Shown here: positions 31,105-40,529 of the stretch, piece by piece | Position numbering within the stretch: position 1 is the first letter of the stretch | How the letters are laid out: each line of letters starts with the position of its first letter | Origin: Legionella sp. PC997 | GTDB taxonomy: Bacteria > Pseudomonadota > Gammaproteobacteria > Legionellales > Legionellaceae | Length of the DNA stretch: 64,000 bases | Reading direction: 5' to 3' | Assembly (NCBI RefSeq): GCF_014109825.1 | Contig: NZ_CP059576.1 | Coordinates: 1 to 64,000 of the forward strand | Notes under the pieces: model-generated | Told to the model about the DNA's origin: nothing | The model's database searches: none | Seen by the model: only the letters and a program-made list of their open reading frames with translations | Position numbers and translations under genes: made by a program

Positions 31105-32754
31105 ATGTTAAAAAAAATTCTAAGCTTTGCTCTTGTTTTTATCACTTATGATGCCTTTGCAGTCACGGAACTTGATTTATATAAGGCTCCCCTAAGCAGT
31201 TTGCATCAATTTTCCCTGAAACCACCCGCAAAAGTAAGTGCACGAACAGCAGCCCCAATTTTAGAAAAAAATACCCTACAACCTGTAAGTCAAACTCAGG
31301 AGCACTCAAAAACGATATTGCGGTATCAACAAATATATCGCGGTATCCCTGTTGTGGGTGCACAAGTCATGATTACTAAAGAGGATGCACAAGTAAATGG
31401 TCATTTACTTAACGACATTCAGCTGAATATTCAACCTACTCTAACTTCGAAACAAGCTATTGAATTGGCCAAAAAATCTTGGTTTAGTTTTAATTCTGAA
31501 GCGCCTATTAATGACGAGTTGAGTGAGTTACAAATTAGGGCGAACCAAGATAATGAATTGAAACTGGTTTATCAGGTTTCATTTAAAACAACGCAAACGG
31601 ATAACAAACCTGCCTGGCCATTTTTCATTATAGATGCACAAAATGGGGCAATCACCAAACAGTGGAATAACATAAAAAATTACATGGATATCGGTCCCGG
31701 GGGCAATGAAAAAGTTCATGAGTATTGGTATGGACGAGATGGACTGCCTTTCTTGGAAGTAACCCAAAGTGGCAGCCAATGTGTGATGAATACTGCAAAA
31801 GTAAAATTAGTTAATCTAGCATCTGCTTGGGACTGGAATGATCTTGTGATTACTCCATTTCAATATCCATGTAGCAAGAATACAGAAGAAAATATCAATG
31901 GTGCATTTTCGCCAACCAACGATGCGTATTATTTTGGCCAGACTATAGTAGATATGTATAAAGAATGGTATGGAATTAATGCACTACAAGATTCTAATGG
32001 GGCCCCCATGCAACTTGTTATGCGCGTCCATTTTGGACAACATTATGACAATGCATTTTGGGATGGACAATTTATGTCTTTTGGGGATGGTGAGGATTTT
32101 TACCCCCTAGTTTCTCTTGATGTCGCAGGCCATGAGGTCACACATGGTTTTACCGAGCAACATTCAGGTCTTGAATACCATGATCAATCCGGTGCTCTTA
32201 ATGAATCCTTGTCTGATATGGCAGGACAAGCATCACGTGCTTATCTTTTAGAAAAATTCCCGCAACTTTATAATAAATTGTACCTGGAACCCAATACGGT
32301 AACCTGGGGTATTGGTGAGACTATAGTTCGAGATTCATTTGGAAAAGCTTTACGCTTTATGGATTTCCCTTCTTCTGATGGCAGTTCAGCAGATTGTTTG
32401 GATAAAAATTTAGCGCAAAGTCAGGGAGCCTATTGCGCCATTAGTTATCCTGACTTAGTGGCATATGCAAAGTCACATATATCCAATCCTCAAGAAAGAC
32501 AAAGTTTTATTGTGCATACAGCAAGCGGAGTGTTTAATAAGGCCTTTTATTTATTGGCTAAGAATGTGGGAATTAAAAAAGCGTATCAGGCGATGATTAT
32601 TGCCAACAGTAAATACTGGACTCCTACGACGAACTTTACTCAAGGTGCTTGTGGGGTTCTTTATGCTGCTAAAGATTTGCAAATTGAATCACAAATTGTT
32701 AAATCGGTGTTTGGCCAAGTAGGTGTGAGTACCACCACTTGTAAAGCCAATTAA
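31105..32754 (+). CDS. Secreted M4 (thermolysin-type) zinc metallopeptidase
   Basis: The zinc site is HEVTH (H343, E344, H347) with the third ligand E367 in NESLSD, counted from ATG 31105. A signal peptide (to about YDAFA) and an FTP-type propeptide precede the catalytic domain. About 549 residues, close to the size of ProA/Msp of L. pneumophila, which is a type II-secreted protease. The GTG at 31096 would add three residues; GAG at 31094-31096 fits ATG 31105 better. It diverges from the S28 peptidase gene with 250 bases between them. Whether it is the ProA ortholog or a paralog cannot be decided from this window. Confidence 0.92.
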   Translation: MLKKILSFALVFITYDAFAVTELDLYKAPLSSLHQFSLKPPAKVSARTAAPILEKNTLQPVSQTQEHSKTILRYQQIYRGIPVVGAQVMITKEDAQVNGHLLNDIQLNIQPTLTSKQAIELAKKSWFSFNSEAPINDELSELQIRANQDNELKLVYQVSFKTTQTDNKPAWPFFIIDAQNGAITKQWNNIKNYMDIGPGGNEKVHEYWYGRDGLPFLEVTQSGSQCVMNTAKVKLVNLASAWDWNDLVITPFQYPCSKNTEENINGAFSPTNDAYYFGQTIVDMYKEWYGINALQDSNGAPMQLVMRVHFGQHYDNAFWDGQFMSFGDGEDFYPLVSLDVAGHEVTHGFTEQHSGLEYHDQSGALNESLSDMAGQASRAYLLEKFPQLYNKLYLEPNTVTWGIGETIVRDSFGKALRFMDFPSSDGSSADCLDKNLAQSQGAYCAISYPDLVAYAKSHISNPQERQSFIVHTASGVFNKAFYLLAKNVGIKKAYQAMIIANSKYWTPTTNFTQGACGVLYAAKDLQIESQIVKSVFGQVGVSTTTCKAN

Positions 32755-32987
32755 AGCACTATCTTTTTCCTGCCTCGGACGAGAACTCTCTTGTTGGGGT
32801 GGGAGAAGTTTGTTCATTTTGCTGCATGCATTTAAGACTCGATCAGTTTTTTGGATAATCGAGCAAATGTTTTCCATTTGTGTGCTGGGGTAATTCATAA
32901 AGCATTTTTTTTGCTCTACATGTTATTTCCCGATCAACATAATTAGTATATAATTATCAAGTTTTTAATTTTAAGTTTAAAATTTTA

Positions 32988-33905
32988 ATGGTCATCTTTT
33001 TTATTACTTTAAGCATCCTGATATTAAGCTTGCTTTGCGTTGTCGTGATGGTGTACAAACTTTCTCGCCAACCTGCTGAGCCTATATCATTGATGCAATA
33101 TTTAAAATTAAGTATAAGCGGAGTCATCGCTTTTATCGCAGATACTTTAGGCGTGGGCAGTTTTGCTGTGAATGTGGCCTTGGCAAAATTGACGGGCACG
33201 TTTCGTGATGATGAAATGCCTGCAGTAAATAATGGCGCCCAAGTTATTCCCGGGACAATCGAATCATTGTTTTTTATGGGTTTGATTGATGTTGACTTAA
33301 CTACCCTTCTAACTTTAGTTATGGGTACCTGTGTGGGTGGCTTACTTGGTGGTTTTGTAGTCAGTCACTTAAGCAAGCAAGCGATTCGTTTGGCGATGGT
33401 TTGTTGTTTTGCTCTAATTATCCTACTGTTAATCTCTCATCAATTCCGTTTATTACCTGTGGGTGGTGAATTAACTGAATTGCATTCATGGAAATTGGTT
33501 ATAGGCTTTCTGGCAATGGTGGTTTGTGGTGCATTAACTTCCGTGGGAATTGGTTTGTTTGTAATGGTACAAGGTGTACTGTTTTTAATGAATATTTCGC
33601 CTGTAGTTGCATTCCCAATTATGACTACAGCGGGAGCCATGCAGCAACCATTAACTACTTTGGTGTTCTTAAAACACGATAAAATTCCTTTAAAGAAAAC
33701 CCTTATTTTAAGTCTTTCAGGTTGTCTAGGCGTCTTTATTACGATCCCTATTTTTATGCAGTTAACTATTACCTGGTTGCATCTCCTTTTATTGTTCATT
33801 TTGATTTATAATTTCTTTGCTGTAGGACGTTCGTTTTTACGTTCCAGACCCAGCAAAAATTATGTACAAACCCCAACACCAGCTTCCCTTGTAACAGCAG
33901 AATAA
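32988..33905 (+). CDS. TSUP family (TauE/SafE) membrane transporter
   Basis: A 305-residue protein with about eight hydrophobic helices. The N-terminal DTLGVGSFAVNVALAK and the internally repeated Gly-rich helices fit the sulfite exporter TauE/SafE family, which move small sulfur- or carbon-containing anions. ATG 32988 lacks a strong ribosome-binding site. It stands alone, and a 13-bp perfect hairpin (33911-33947) lies 5 bases after the stop. The substrate cannot be told from sequence. Confidence 0.8.
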   Translation: MVIFFITLSILILSLLCVVVMVYKLSRQPAEPISLMQYLKLSISGVIAFIADTLGVGSFAVNVALAKLTGTFRDDEMPAVNNGAQVIPGTIESLFFMGLIDVDLTTLLTLVMGTCVGGLLGGFVVSHLSKQAIRLAMVCCFALIILLLISHQFRLLPVGGELTELHSWKLVIGFLAMVVCGALTSVGIGLFVMVQGVLFLMNISPVVAFPIMTTAGAMQQPLTTLVFLKHDKIPLKKTLILSLSGCLGVFITIPIFMQLTITWLHLLLLFILIYNFFAVGRSFLRSRPSKNYVQTPTPASLVTAE

Positions 33906-33910
33906 TAGTT

Positions 33911-33947
33911 ATACTTCACACGCTCATTTTGTGGGCGTGTGAAGTAT
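33911..33947. terminator. Strong hairpin between the TSUP gene and darP
   Basis: ATACTTCACACGC (33911-33923) and GCGTGTGAAGTAT (33935-33947) form a perfect 13-bp stem around an 11-base loop. There is no T-run, but the position right after a stop codon suggests a 3' end or termination role. Confidence 0.55.
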
Positions 33948-33986
33948 AGTATGATTAGCTAATTTTTAAAAAGAAAAGAATGCCCT

Positions 33987-34466
33987 ATGGATGAACCAGT
34001 CAGTAAATCACAGAAAAAACGAGATGCCGATTTTTTGCAGAAAATGGGTGTACAACTAATCGACTTGAGTTTATCCAAACTTGAGTTGCTTCCCCTTCCT
34101 GAAAATTTGTACAAAGCAATTATCGACGCCAAAGCAATTAAAAGTCATGGGGCCAAACGAAGACAAGCCCAACTAATCGGAAAATTAATGAGAGCTGCCG
34201 ATCATGAAGAAATTTTAGCCGCTTATGAGCGTTTACTGGAAGAAGAAAGTGCGGTAACTGCCTCCTTTCATGAAGTTGAGCATTGGCGTGAGCGTTTGAT
34301 CAATGAAGGTAAAGAAGCATTAACCGCGTTCATTGAAGCCTACCATCCAGAAGATGTTCAACATTTAAGGCAATTAATTAAGAAAGCAGTTGATGATCAG
34401 CAAAAAGAAAAAAATACAGGCGCTGCCAAAGCACTTTTCCGCTATTTGAGGTCTATCATAGAATGA
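33987..34466 (+). CDS. darP: Ribosome biogenesis factor DarP (YjgA family)
   Basis: A small charged helical protein of the YjgA/DUF615 family, which binds late 50S intermediates in E. coli. The typical N-terminal SKSQKKRDADFLQKMGVQLIDL and the ALFRYLR C-terminal segment are present; 159 residues. Its stop overlaps the rlmKL start (ATGA at 34463-34466), linking two ribosome-maturation genes in one transcript. Confidence 0.93.
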   Translation: MDEPVSKSQKKRDADFLQKMGVQLIDLSLSKLELLPLPENLYKAIIDAKAIKSHGAKRRQAQLIGKLMRAADHEEILAAYERLLEEESAVTASFHEVEHWRERLINEGKEALTAFIEAYHPEDVQHLRQLIKKAVDDQQKEKNTGAAKALFRYLRSIIE

Positions 34467-36586
34467 AATATTCTTTATTCGTAAGCTGTCCGCGGGGACT
34501 TGAATATCTATTAGAAGAAGAATTAAAGTCATTAGGTCTAGCGGTTACGCGAGTCAGCCCACAGGGAGTTTACGGAGAGGCCAATTTATTAACGGTATAT
34601 AAGTTATGTCTCTGGTCAAGAATAGCTAATCGTGTGCAATTAATTCTTTTTAGTGGGTACGCAAGTAATGAGCAGGCACTACATCAACTGTGTACCGAGT
34701 TTCATTGGCAGACCGTTTTTTCGCATGATAAAACAATTGCGATAGAATTCCACGGAGCATCCGAACGCATTCGCAATACTATGTTTGGGGCCCAAGTAGT
34801 TAAAGATGGGATCGTAGATCATTTCCGTAGATTAGACCATTCACGACCTACAGTAGACAAAGAGAAGCCACAAATTCTTATTCATGCCTATTTGAAAAAC
34901 GATGTGGTCACTGTGAGCTTTGATCTCACAGGATATAGTTTACATCAGAGAGGATATCGTCATAAGGCAGGTGCCGCCCCTATAAAGGAAAATGTCGCCG
35001 CCGCATTGCTAATGCGGGCTAAATGGCCAGAATTAGCGGCTAAAGGTTATGCTTTGCATGATCCTTTTTGTGGTGCTGGAACTCTAGTGATTGAGGCGGG
35101 GATGATGGCCGCGCACATTGCTCCAGGTTTATTACGCCAGGATCAGTCGTTACAATATTGGGCGCAACATCAATCCTCACTATGGGAAAAATTGCGGGTA
35201 GAGTCCTTACAACAAGTTAAACCGCTGCCGGTAACTTTATTAGGAACGGATGCAGATCACAAAATAATTGCTGTAGCTCGTGCAAATGCGGAACACGCAG
35301 GTGTTGCTCCCTTGGTTAATTTTAAACACCAAGCATTGAAAGAAATGGATGCTCCCACAACAAAAGGATTGGTCATATGCAATCCTCCCTATGGTGAAAG
35401 GCTTAGTGATGCGACCCATTTAGTTCCTCTCTACCAGCAGCTTGGTAAGATTTTGCATGCGCATTATCAAGGTTGGAAGGCAGCAGTTTTGACCTCTAAC
35501 CCTGTTTTAGGTAAAGCATTAGGATTACGGGCGAGCAAACAATACACCATATATAACGGCGCTTTGGAGTGTAAGCTTTATTGCTTGGATATTCATGTGA
35601 CTAATGAGCTTAAAGGCATGATGAGTAATAACCTATCTGAAAGCGCACAGATGTTATTTAATCGCCTGGAAAAGAATTATCGTCATTTACAAAAATGGGC
35701 CAAGAAACACCAAATTTCGTGTTATCGAGTATATGATGCGGATTTGCCTGAATATGCCTATGCCATCGATATTTATAACGATTATGCAGTTCTTCAGGAA
35801 TATGCTGCTCCGGCAAGTGTTCCGCCCCATAAAGCAGAAAAGCGAAGTTTAGAAGTATTGCAGGTTACTCCAAAAGTATTAGAAATTGAACCCGATAAAA
35901 TCGTTGTAAAACAACGTAAACCACAAAAAGGCAGCGAACAATATCAAAAACTGGGACAAAGTAGAACCACCATGGTGGTCACAGAAGGTCCGGCAAAATT
36001 TAAAGTTAATTTGTATGATTACCTAGACACGGGTTTATTTTTGGACCATCGCTTAATGCGCTTGAGTTTTGGGAAATTAAAACCAGGAACACGCTTTCTT
36101 AACTGTTTTTGTTATACGGCCACTGCCAGTGTTCATGCGGCCTTAGCTGGAGCTCAGACTATTAATGTTGATCTGTCCAATACTTATTTGCGTTGGGCTG
36201 AAGAAAATTTCAAATTAAATCATCTTGATTTATCGAGACATCAGTTTGTGCAAGATGATTGTCGAGAATGGTTGAGAGTTACTCGCGATCGATTTGATGT
36301 GATTTTTTTAGATCCGCCAAGTTTTTCTAACTCCAAGCGGATGACGGACACCTTGGATATTCAACGGGATCATGTTTCTTTAATAAATTCTGCTATGCGT
36401 TTACTCAATCCCGATGGTATTTTGTATTTTTCTACCAATTTGCGGCAATTTAAATTGGACGCCCAACTTAAAGAAAAATATTCAGTACAGGATATTAGTG
36501 CGCAGACTATTGATCAAGATTTTAAGCGAAACCAAAAAATTCATCATTGTTATAAGCTAATGATGCCGCAATTTGCGAGTATGTGA
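34463..36586 (+). CDS. rlmL: 23S rRNA (guanine) methyltransferase RlmKL
   Basis: RlmKL is a fused enzyme that makes m2G2445 and m7G2069 in 23S rRNA. The N-terminal half has a THUMP domain and the RlmL methyltransferase with DPFCGAGT (about 197-204) and NPPYGERL (about 308). The C-terminal RlmK half has the SAM-binding region FLNCFCYTATASVHAALAG and the DPPSFSNSKR motif (about 618). The 707-residue length is normal for the fusion. It overlaps darP by 4 bases and is probably cotranscribed with it. Confidence 0.96.
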   Translation: MKYSLFVSCPRGLEYLLEEELKSLGLAVTRVSPQGVYGEANLLTVYKLCLWSRIANRVQLILFSGYASNEQALHQLCTEFHWQTVFSHDKTIAIEFHGASERIRNTMFGAQVVKDGIVDHFRRLDHSRPTVDKEKPQILIHAYLKNDVVTVSFDLTGYSLHQRGYRHKAGAAPIKENVAAALLMRAKWPELAAKGYALHDPFCGAGTLVIEAGMMAAHIAPGLLRQDQSLQYWAQHQSSLWEKLRVESLQQVKPLPVTLLGTDADHKIIAVARANAEHAGVAPLVNFKHQALKEMDAPTTKGLVICNPPYGERLSDATHLVPLYQQLGKILHAHYQGWKAAVLTSNPVLGKALGLRASKQYTIYNGALECKLYCLDIHVTNELKGMMSNNLSESAQMLFNRLEKNYRHLQKWAKKHQISCYRVYDADLPEYAYAIDIYNDYAVLQEYAAPASVPPHKAEKRSLEVLQVTPKVLEIEPDKIVVKQRKPQKGSEQYQKLGQSRTTMVVTEGPAKFKVNLYDYLDTGLFLDHRLMRLSFGKLKPGTRFLNCFCYTATASVHAALAGAQTINVDLSNTYLRWAEENFKLNHLDLSRHQFVQDDCREWLRVTRDRFDVIFLDPPSFSNSKRMTDTLDIQRDHVSLINSAMRLLNPDGILYFSTNLRQFKLDAQLKEKYSVQDISAQTIDQDFKRNQKIHHCYKLMMPQFASM

Positions 36587-36612
36587 CACCGATTCATTTA
36601 CAGAGAGTAAAA

Positions 36613-36984
36613 ATGGAAAAGCAAAAGGGAAGAAGGAGAAGATTATTAGCCCCTGCTAATGTCTACCAACATATGGTTCGTAATGCTTTTTTTGGGCTTT
36701 TAATCACTTTACTGGCGCTTTTTATAGGAATGTGGGGATATCATTATTTGGAGAATATGTCCTGGATTGATGCATTCATGAACGCGTCCATGATTCTTTC
36801 CGGGATGGGACCAGCATCCAATTTGGTAACGGACCCTGGAAAAATCTTCGCAGGGTGTTATGCATTATTTAGCGGACTGGCATTTATTGCAATTATGGTA
36901 ATCATCCTTTCACCTTTGATTCATCAGTTTTTTCGTAAAATTCATTTGGAAAGCAAAACAATCTATGCTGATGAGCAGGAGTAA
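36613..36984 (+). CDS. Small two-helix membrane protein with ion-channel-like pore region
   Basis: About 123 residues: a basic N-terminus, TM1 (about FFGLLITLLALFIGMWGY), a re-entrant-like segment (SWIDAFMNASMILSGMGP), GKIFAGCYALFSGLAFI and TM2. The layout resembles the two-TM ion-channel (Ion_trans_2) fold, but the selectivity-filter position reads ILSGMGP rather than TVGYGD, so potassium selectivity is not supported. I chose ATG 36613 because AGAGAG precedes it. A GTG at 36583, overlapping the rlmKL stop, is the alternative. Confidence 0.6.
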   Translation: MEKQKGRRRRLLAPANVYQHMVRNAFFGLLITLLALFIGMWGYHYLENMSWIDAFMNASMILSGMGPASNLVTDPGKIFAGCYALFSGLAFIAIMVIILSPLIHQFFRKIHLESKTIYADEQE

Positions 36985-36995
36985 TAGCGAACGAA

Positions 36996-37502
36996 TTACA
37001 GGGTATTCCTTTCCATACCATATATTTCCCCCCTTAAAGATTGCATGAATCCAGCCATGAAAAAGAGCTCTGCAACCAGAAATAAGGGCGCGATGAGTGA
37101 TTGACTCAAATTATCCATGAATGCTGGTCTTTTGCCTTCGAGGTAATGACCATAGAATTGTAATCCCCAGCCTACGATAAAAAAAATGACAAAAGACCAA
37201 AGACCTAATGGGGTCGGACCATCCTGACTGAACCAATTTGCAATCAATAATAAGATAAGCATAATTGGAGTAAGTGCTAATGCGAGTTGCCAATTTAAAC
37301 GATAGTAATAAATTAAGCTGATTAAGGTCATTAAACAGGCAAAATTAGTTGCAAAGACCCCGGGGACGATAATTTTTACGAAACCAAACAGAATCATCAC
37401 CGATAAAATAATGAGCGGTACACCCGCCATATGCGTATAACGTGTTTGAATGTTTTGATGATAGCCGGCATAAAATTGTGCTTGTTCAATAAAAGATTTC
37501 AT
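36996..37502 (-). CDS. Mpo1-like (DUF962) membrane protein
   Basis: A 168-residue protein with about four TM helices. It carries the family hallmarks YHQNIQTRYTHMAGVPL near the N-terminus and WGLQFYGHYLEGKRPAF after the third helix. Yeast Mpo1 is an iron-dependent dioxygenase in phytosphingosine alpha-oxidation, and the conserved His residues of these motifs are present here. The bacterial substrate is unknown; a hydroxylated fatty acid is plausible. It converges with the gene at 36613-36984. Confidence 0.82.
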   Translation of the reverse strand: MKSFIEQAQFYAGYHQNIQTRYTHMAGVPLIILSVMILFGFVKIIVPGVFATNFACLMTLISLIYYYRLNWQLALALTPIMLILLLIANWFSQDGPTPLGLWSFVIFFIVGWGLQFYGHYLEGKRPAFMDNLSQSLIAPLFLVAELFFMAGFMQSLRGEIYGMERNTL

Positions 37503-37631
37503 TTTAAATCATAGACTAATAGAGTTTTATAAAACATAACACATTCTTTTAAGAAAAACAGTTATTCCCGCTAATCTGTGTTCTCAAGATGTTTGACTAG
37601 GGACTATGAAGACTTCAACCAATTTAGCTAC

Positions 37632-38327
37632 CTACTTATCAAAGGTGTATGCTCCTACAAGATAGAGCACATTTCCATTAGTTGAGGAACCCGGTATATA
37701 AGCGGCTTTTAAGGAGAGTTTTTTATAAAATAAACCCGCCCATGGAACTGCTCCTGGGAAAGGAATGCTGTGTAAAATATCAGGACGTGAGGTAAGTAAT
37801 ACGGAAACTCCTAATCCGGCTTTAAAATTTGGGGTCAATTGAGCAACTTTCAAATAGGCATACCCTACAGTAGGTTCAATCTTACGATGAGACTCAAGGA
37901 ATGCAATTGCATAAAGACCATGCCAATTTCCTTTTTCATCAAAAAAACCTTTACCTAATCCCCCACCCCAAGCTAATTCGTTGTATTTTTTTTCTTGTAA
38001 TAGTTCAGCTGGATAAGTAAAGCGGTTATGCCACGCATAACCTGAGAAATAAAGTTCTGTGTTGCCTTCAGTCCATGTTTGGTGAAGGCGATAACAAAGA
38101 GGCTTAAATATAGGAAGCCAATATTTACAACCCTTGGGTTCTTCGGTGCTAAACGTTAAGAGGTCTTTTTTCTTTCCATTATTCTGCACGGTTCTATTAC
38201 TGCTTGATAGTTGCGTTTGGTTAGCTTTTGGGGTAGATGAAATTACAGAGGATCTGTTACTGTAAGTATTTAAAGAAAATAATATCAATAGACCAGTAGC
38301 GATCTTTCGTAAGGTTGTTTTTTTCAT
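37632..38327 (-). CDS. pagP: PagP-like lipid A palmitoyltransferase
   Basis: PagP is an eight-stranded outer-membrane beta-barrel that transfers palmitate to lipid A. The family landmarks [21 protein letters not shown] (with the catalytic His) and [16 protein letters not shown] are visible, and the barrel ends in an aromatic-rich AYTFDK. Where E. coli has Asp-Ser (D76-S77), this protein has Glu-Ser. The 231-residue length exceeds the usual 160-190 because of a Ser/Lys-rich N-terminal region of about 75 residues after the signal. In L. pneumophila the homolog Rcp confers resistance to cationic peptides. Confidence 0.85.
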   Translation of the reverse strand: MKKTTLRKIATGLLILFSLNTYSNRSSVISSTPKANQTQLSSSNRTVQNNGKKKDLLTFSTEEPKGCKYWLPIFKPLCYRLHQTWTEGNTELYFSGYAWHNRFTYPAELLQEKKYNELAWGGGLGKGFFDEKGNWHGLYAIAFLESHRKIEPTVGYAYLKVAQLTPNFKAGLGVSVLLTSRPDILHSIPFPGAVPWAGLFYKKLSLKAAYIPGSSTNGNVLYLVGAYTFDK

Positions 38328-38451
38328 CTAATTTAAAACCTATGCGGGATCTAAACAGCAAACATAATTTATAAGCTAACTTTTCCCATTTTGGCAGCGT
38401 TCTTGCTTATAAATAAATAGAACTATGACGTTTCAAAATCGTGAGCATACC

Positions 38452-39825
38452 ATGGACTTGTTTCGTAAAAAAGAAATTAATGAATCCTTTGATGGTGAAT
38501 CCCATCTTGTTAAATGTCTTACTGCTTTTGATCTCACTTTCTTAGGTATTGGGGCCATTATAGGTGCAGGTATTTTTATTTTAACAGGGGTGGTAGCGGC
38601 ATCCGACGCGGGTCCTGCAGTGATATTTTCTTATATATTGGCTGGATTTGCTTGTGTCTTTGCTGCTTTATCTTATGCGGAATTGGCGGCCTCAATTGGC
38701 GGATGTGGCAGTGCTTATGGCTATGCTTATGCGGGTTTTGGAGAGTTAATTGCATGGATTGTAGGTTGGGACTTGCTATTGGAGTATGCCATTTCTGTTT
38801 CGGCAGTGTCGGTAGGATGGAGCGGTTATGCCAATGATTTTCTCATGGTACTAAAAATAAATCTTCCTAAAATGCTTTTGCATGGGCCCATAGAGGGTGG
38901 GGTCTTTAATTTATTGGCTTTTGTCATTATTGCATTTTTAACCGGTTTATTAATTTGGGGAGTCAAATCAAGTTCCCGAGTTAATAATATTATGGTGATG
39001 ATCAAACTCGTCGTGATTTTACTTTTTATTGTGATTGCTTCAAGGGAGGTTTATCCGCCTAATTGGTCCCCCTTTTTGCCTTTTGGATGGGGAGGAGTAA
39101 TTAAAGGGGCTTCATTAATATTTTTTGCTTATATTGGATTTGACGCAGTATCTACAGCGGCCGAAGAGGCGATAAATCCACAACGCGATTTACCTATCGG
39201 TATCATAGGTTCACTATTTATTTGTACGATTTTATATATTATTGTTGCAGGGTTATTGACGGGTATAGCTCACTACAGCACCCTCAATGTTTCATCGCCC
39301 ATTAGTCATGCTTTATTGGTTTTAGGTCATAAAACAGTAGCTAGCTTTATCAGTGTGGGTGCAATAGCGGGATTGACTACCGTAATGTTAGTATTATTTT
39401 ATGGTCTAACCCGGGTTATGCTAGCCATGACTCGCGATGGGCTATTACCCAAGATTTTTTCACAAACAAACAAATACACTCATACACCCATACGCGTTAT
39501 TGTTCTCTGCGGAGTGTTAATGTCTTTACTTGCCGCCTTTTCCCCAATACATGTTTTGGCCGAGTTGGTTAATGTCGGCACTCTGTTTGCTTTTTTTATT
39601 GTTTGCGCCGGTGTTCTCTATTTACATTATAAACAACCCAGCATGCCTAGACCGTTTAAAACCCCTGGGATGCCCTACGTTCCTATTTTGGGGATGCTTA
39701 GTTGTTTTTATTTAATTATTCATTTACCTCTGATGACGATTATCCGTTTTATTATTTGGATGGCTATTGGGCTGGTGGTTTATTTTGTCTTTAGTTATTC
39801 AAATAGTGCTTTAGCAAAAAAATAA
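38452..39825 (+). CDS. APC family amino acid permease
   Basis: A 457-residue transporter with about 12 TM helices. TM1 has GIGAIIGAGIFILTG, the unwound substrate-binding segment typical of the APC/CAT branch, and FFAYIGFDAVSTAAEE is the conserved TM6 motif. ATG 38452 (MDLFRKKEIN) is preferred over 38425, since family members begin MxLFRKK and no ribosome-binding site supports the earlier start. The likely substrates are cationic or neutral amino acids; specificity is not readable. Confidence 0.9.
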   Translation: MDLFRKKEINESFDGESHLVKCLTAFDLTFLGIGAIIGAGIFILTGVVAASDAGPAVIFSYILAGFACVFAALSYAELAASIGGCGSAYGYAYAGFGELIAWIVGWDLLLEYAISVSAVSVGWSGYANDFLMVLKINLPKMLLHGPIEGGVFNLLAFVIIAFLTGLLIWGVKSSSRVNNIMVMIKLVVILLFIVIASREVYPPNWSPFLPFGWGGVIKGASLIFFAYIGFDAVSTAAEEAINPQRDLPIGIIGSLFICTILYIIVAGLLTGIAHYSTLNVSSPISHALLVLGHKTVASFISVGAIAGLTTVMLVLFYGLTRVMLAMTRDGLLPKIFSQTNKYTHTPIRVIVLCGVLMSLLAAFSPIHVLAELVNVGTLFAFFIVCAGVLYLHYKQPSMPRPFKTPGMPYVPILGMLSCFYLIIHLPLMTIIRFIIWMAIGLVVYFVFSYSNSALAKK

Positions 39826-40003
39826 TTTAAAGCGCATGTTTTGCGAGTTGGGGTCTGCTTTTTGCAATTTCTAATAGGAGCAACAATATGTTTCTTCTAT
39901 GTTATAAATAAATTTAATTCCTTACCGTAAGAGACTAAAAAATAATACAAATTACTTTATAATGGCCCCGAAGATCATTAAATAAACAGAAATGGGGGGT
40001 GTT

Positions 40004-40462
40004 ATGGAATCATCTATAGAAATAAAAGACCGAATAAAGACAAATAAAAACACAAATGGATCAATTATAAGATTAGAACCTGAATATGCATCTTATTTGC
40101 ACGGTTATCCGGGTGCTTATGGTTTCAATGTAAATGCATTACAAGAACTTGCTCGTGGTGACTCGCTCCCTATTAATAACCTGGAACATGCCTTATACAA
40201 CACAAAAGCAATTGTGACAGAACTTAATGGTGGGGTTGAAATTGCTTTTGTTGCAGAAGAAGATTGCAGAGAGTTAAAAAAAATATTAGAAGAAGTTCCT
40301 CAGAGCTTGTGGAGTTTGACTTTTGAACCCCAATTAATCATGCAACAAATAGAGAATTCATTAAGCCAAGGTCCTAACTTTTTTGAAGAGCAAAGGACAA
40401 AATATGATGTCCAACAAGAGCATCATGATGAGGTAGAAGAAGTTCAATCGAAGCCGAATTAA
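40004..40462 (+). CDS. Small hypothetical protein with acidic tail
   Basis: About 152 residues, soluble and unrecognised. The C-terminal 25 residues are acidic and hydrophilic (KYDVQQEHHDEVEEVQSKPN), a mild match to the E-block type of Dot/Icm signal. ATG 40004 is preceded by GGGGGGTG; an in-frame ATG at 39992 is possible but has a poorer context. It converges with the phosphate transporter gene. Function is unknown. Confidence 0.55.
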   Translation: MESSIEIKDRIKTNKNTNGSIIRLEPEYASYLHGYPGAYGFNVNALQELARGDSLPINNLEHALYNTKAIVTELNGGVEIAFVAEEDCRELKKILEEVPQSLWSLTFEPQLIMQQIENSLSQGPNFFEEQRTKYDVQQEHHDEVEEVQSKPN

Positions 40463-40529
40463 TTGATTAGAAATGGATCTTGCGAGATAGTTAACGGTGA
40501 TTACTATGATGAGATGTTTATGACATCTC

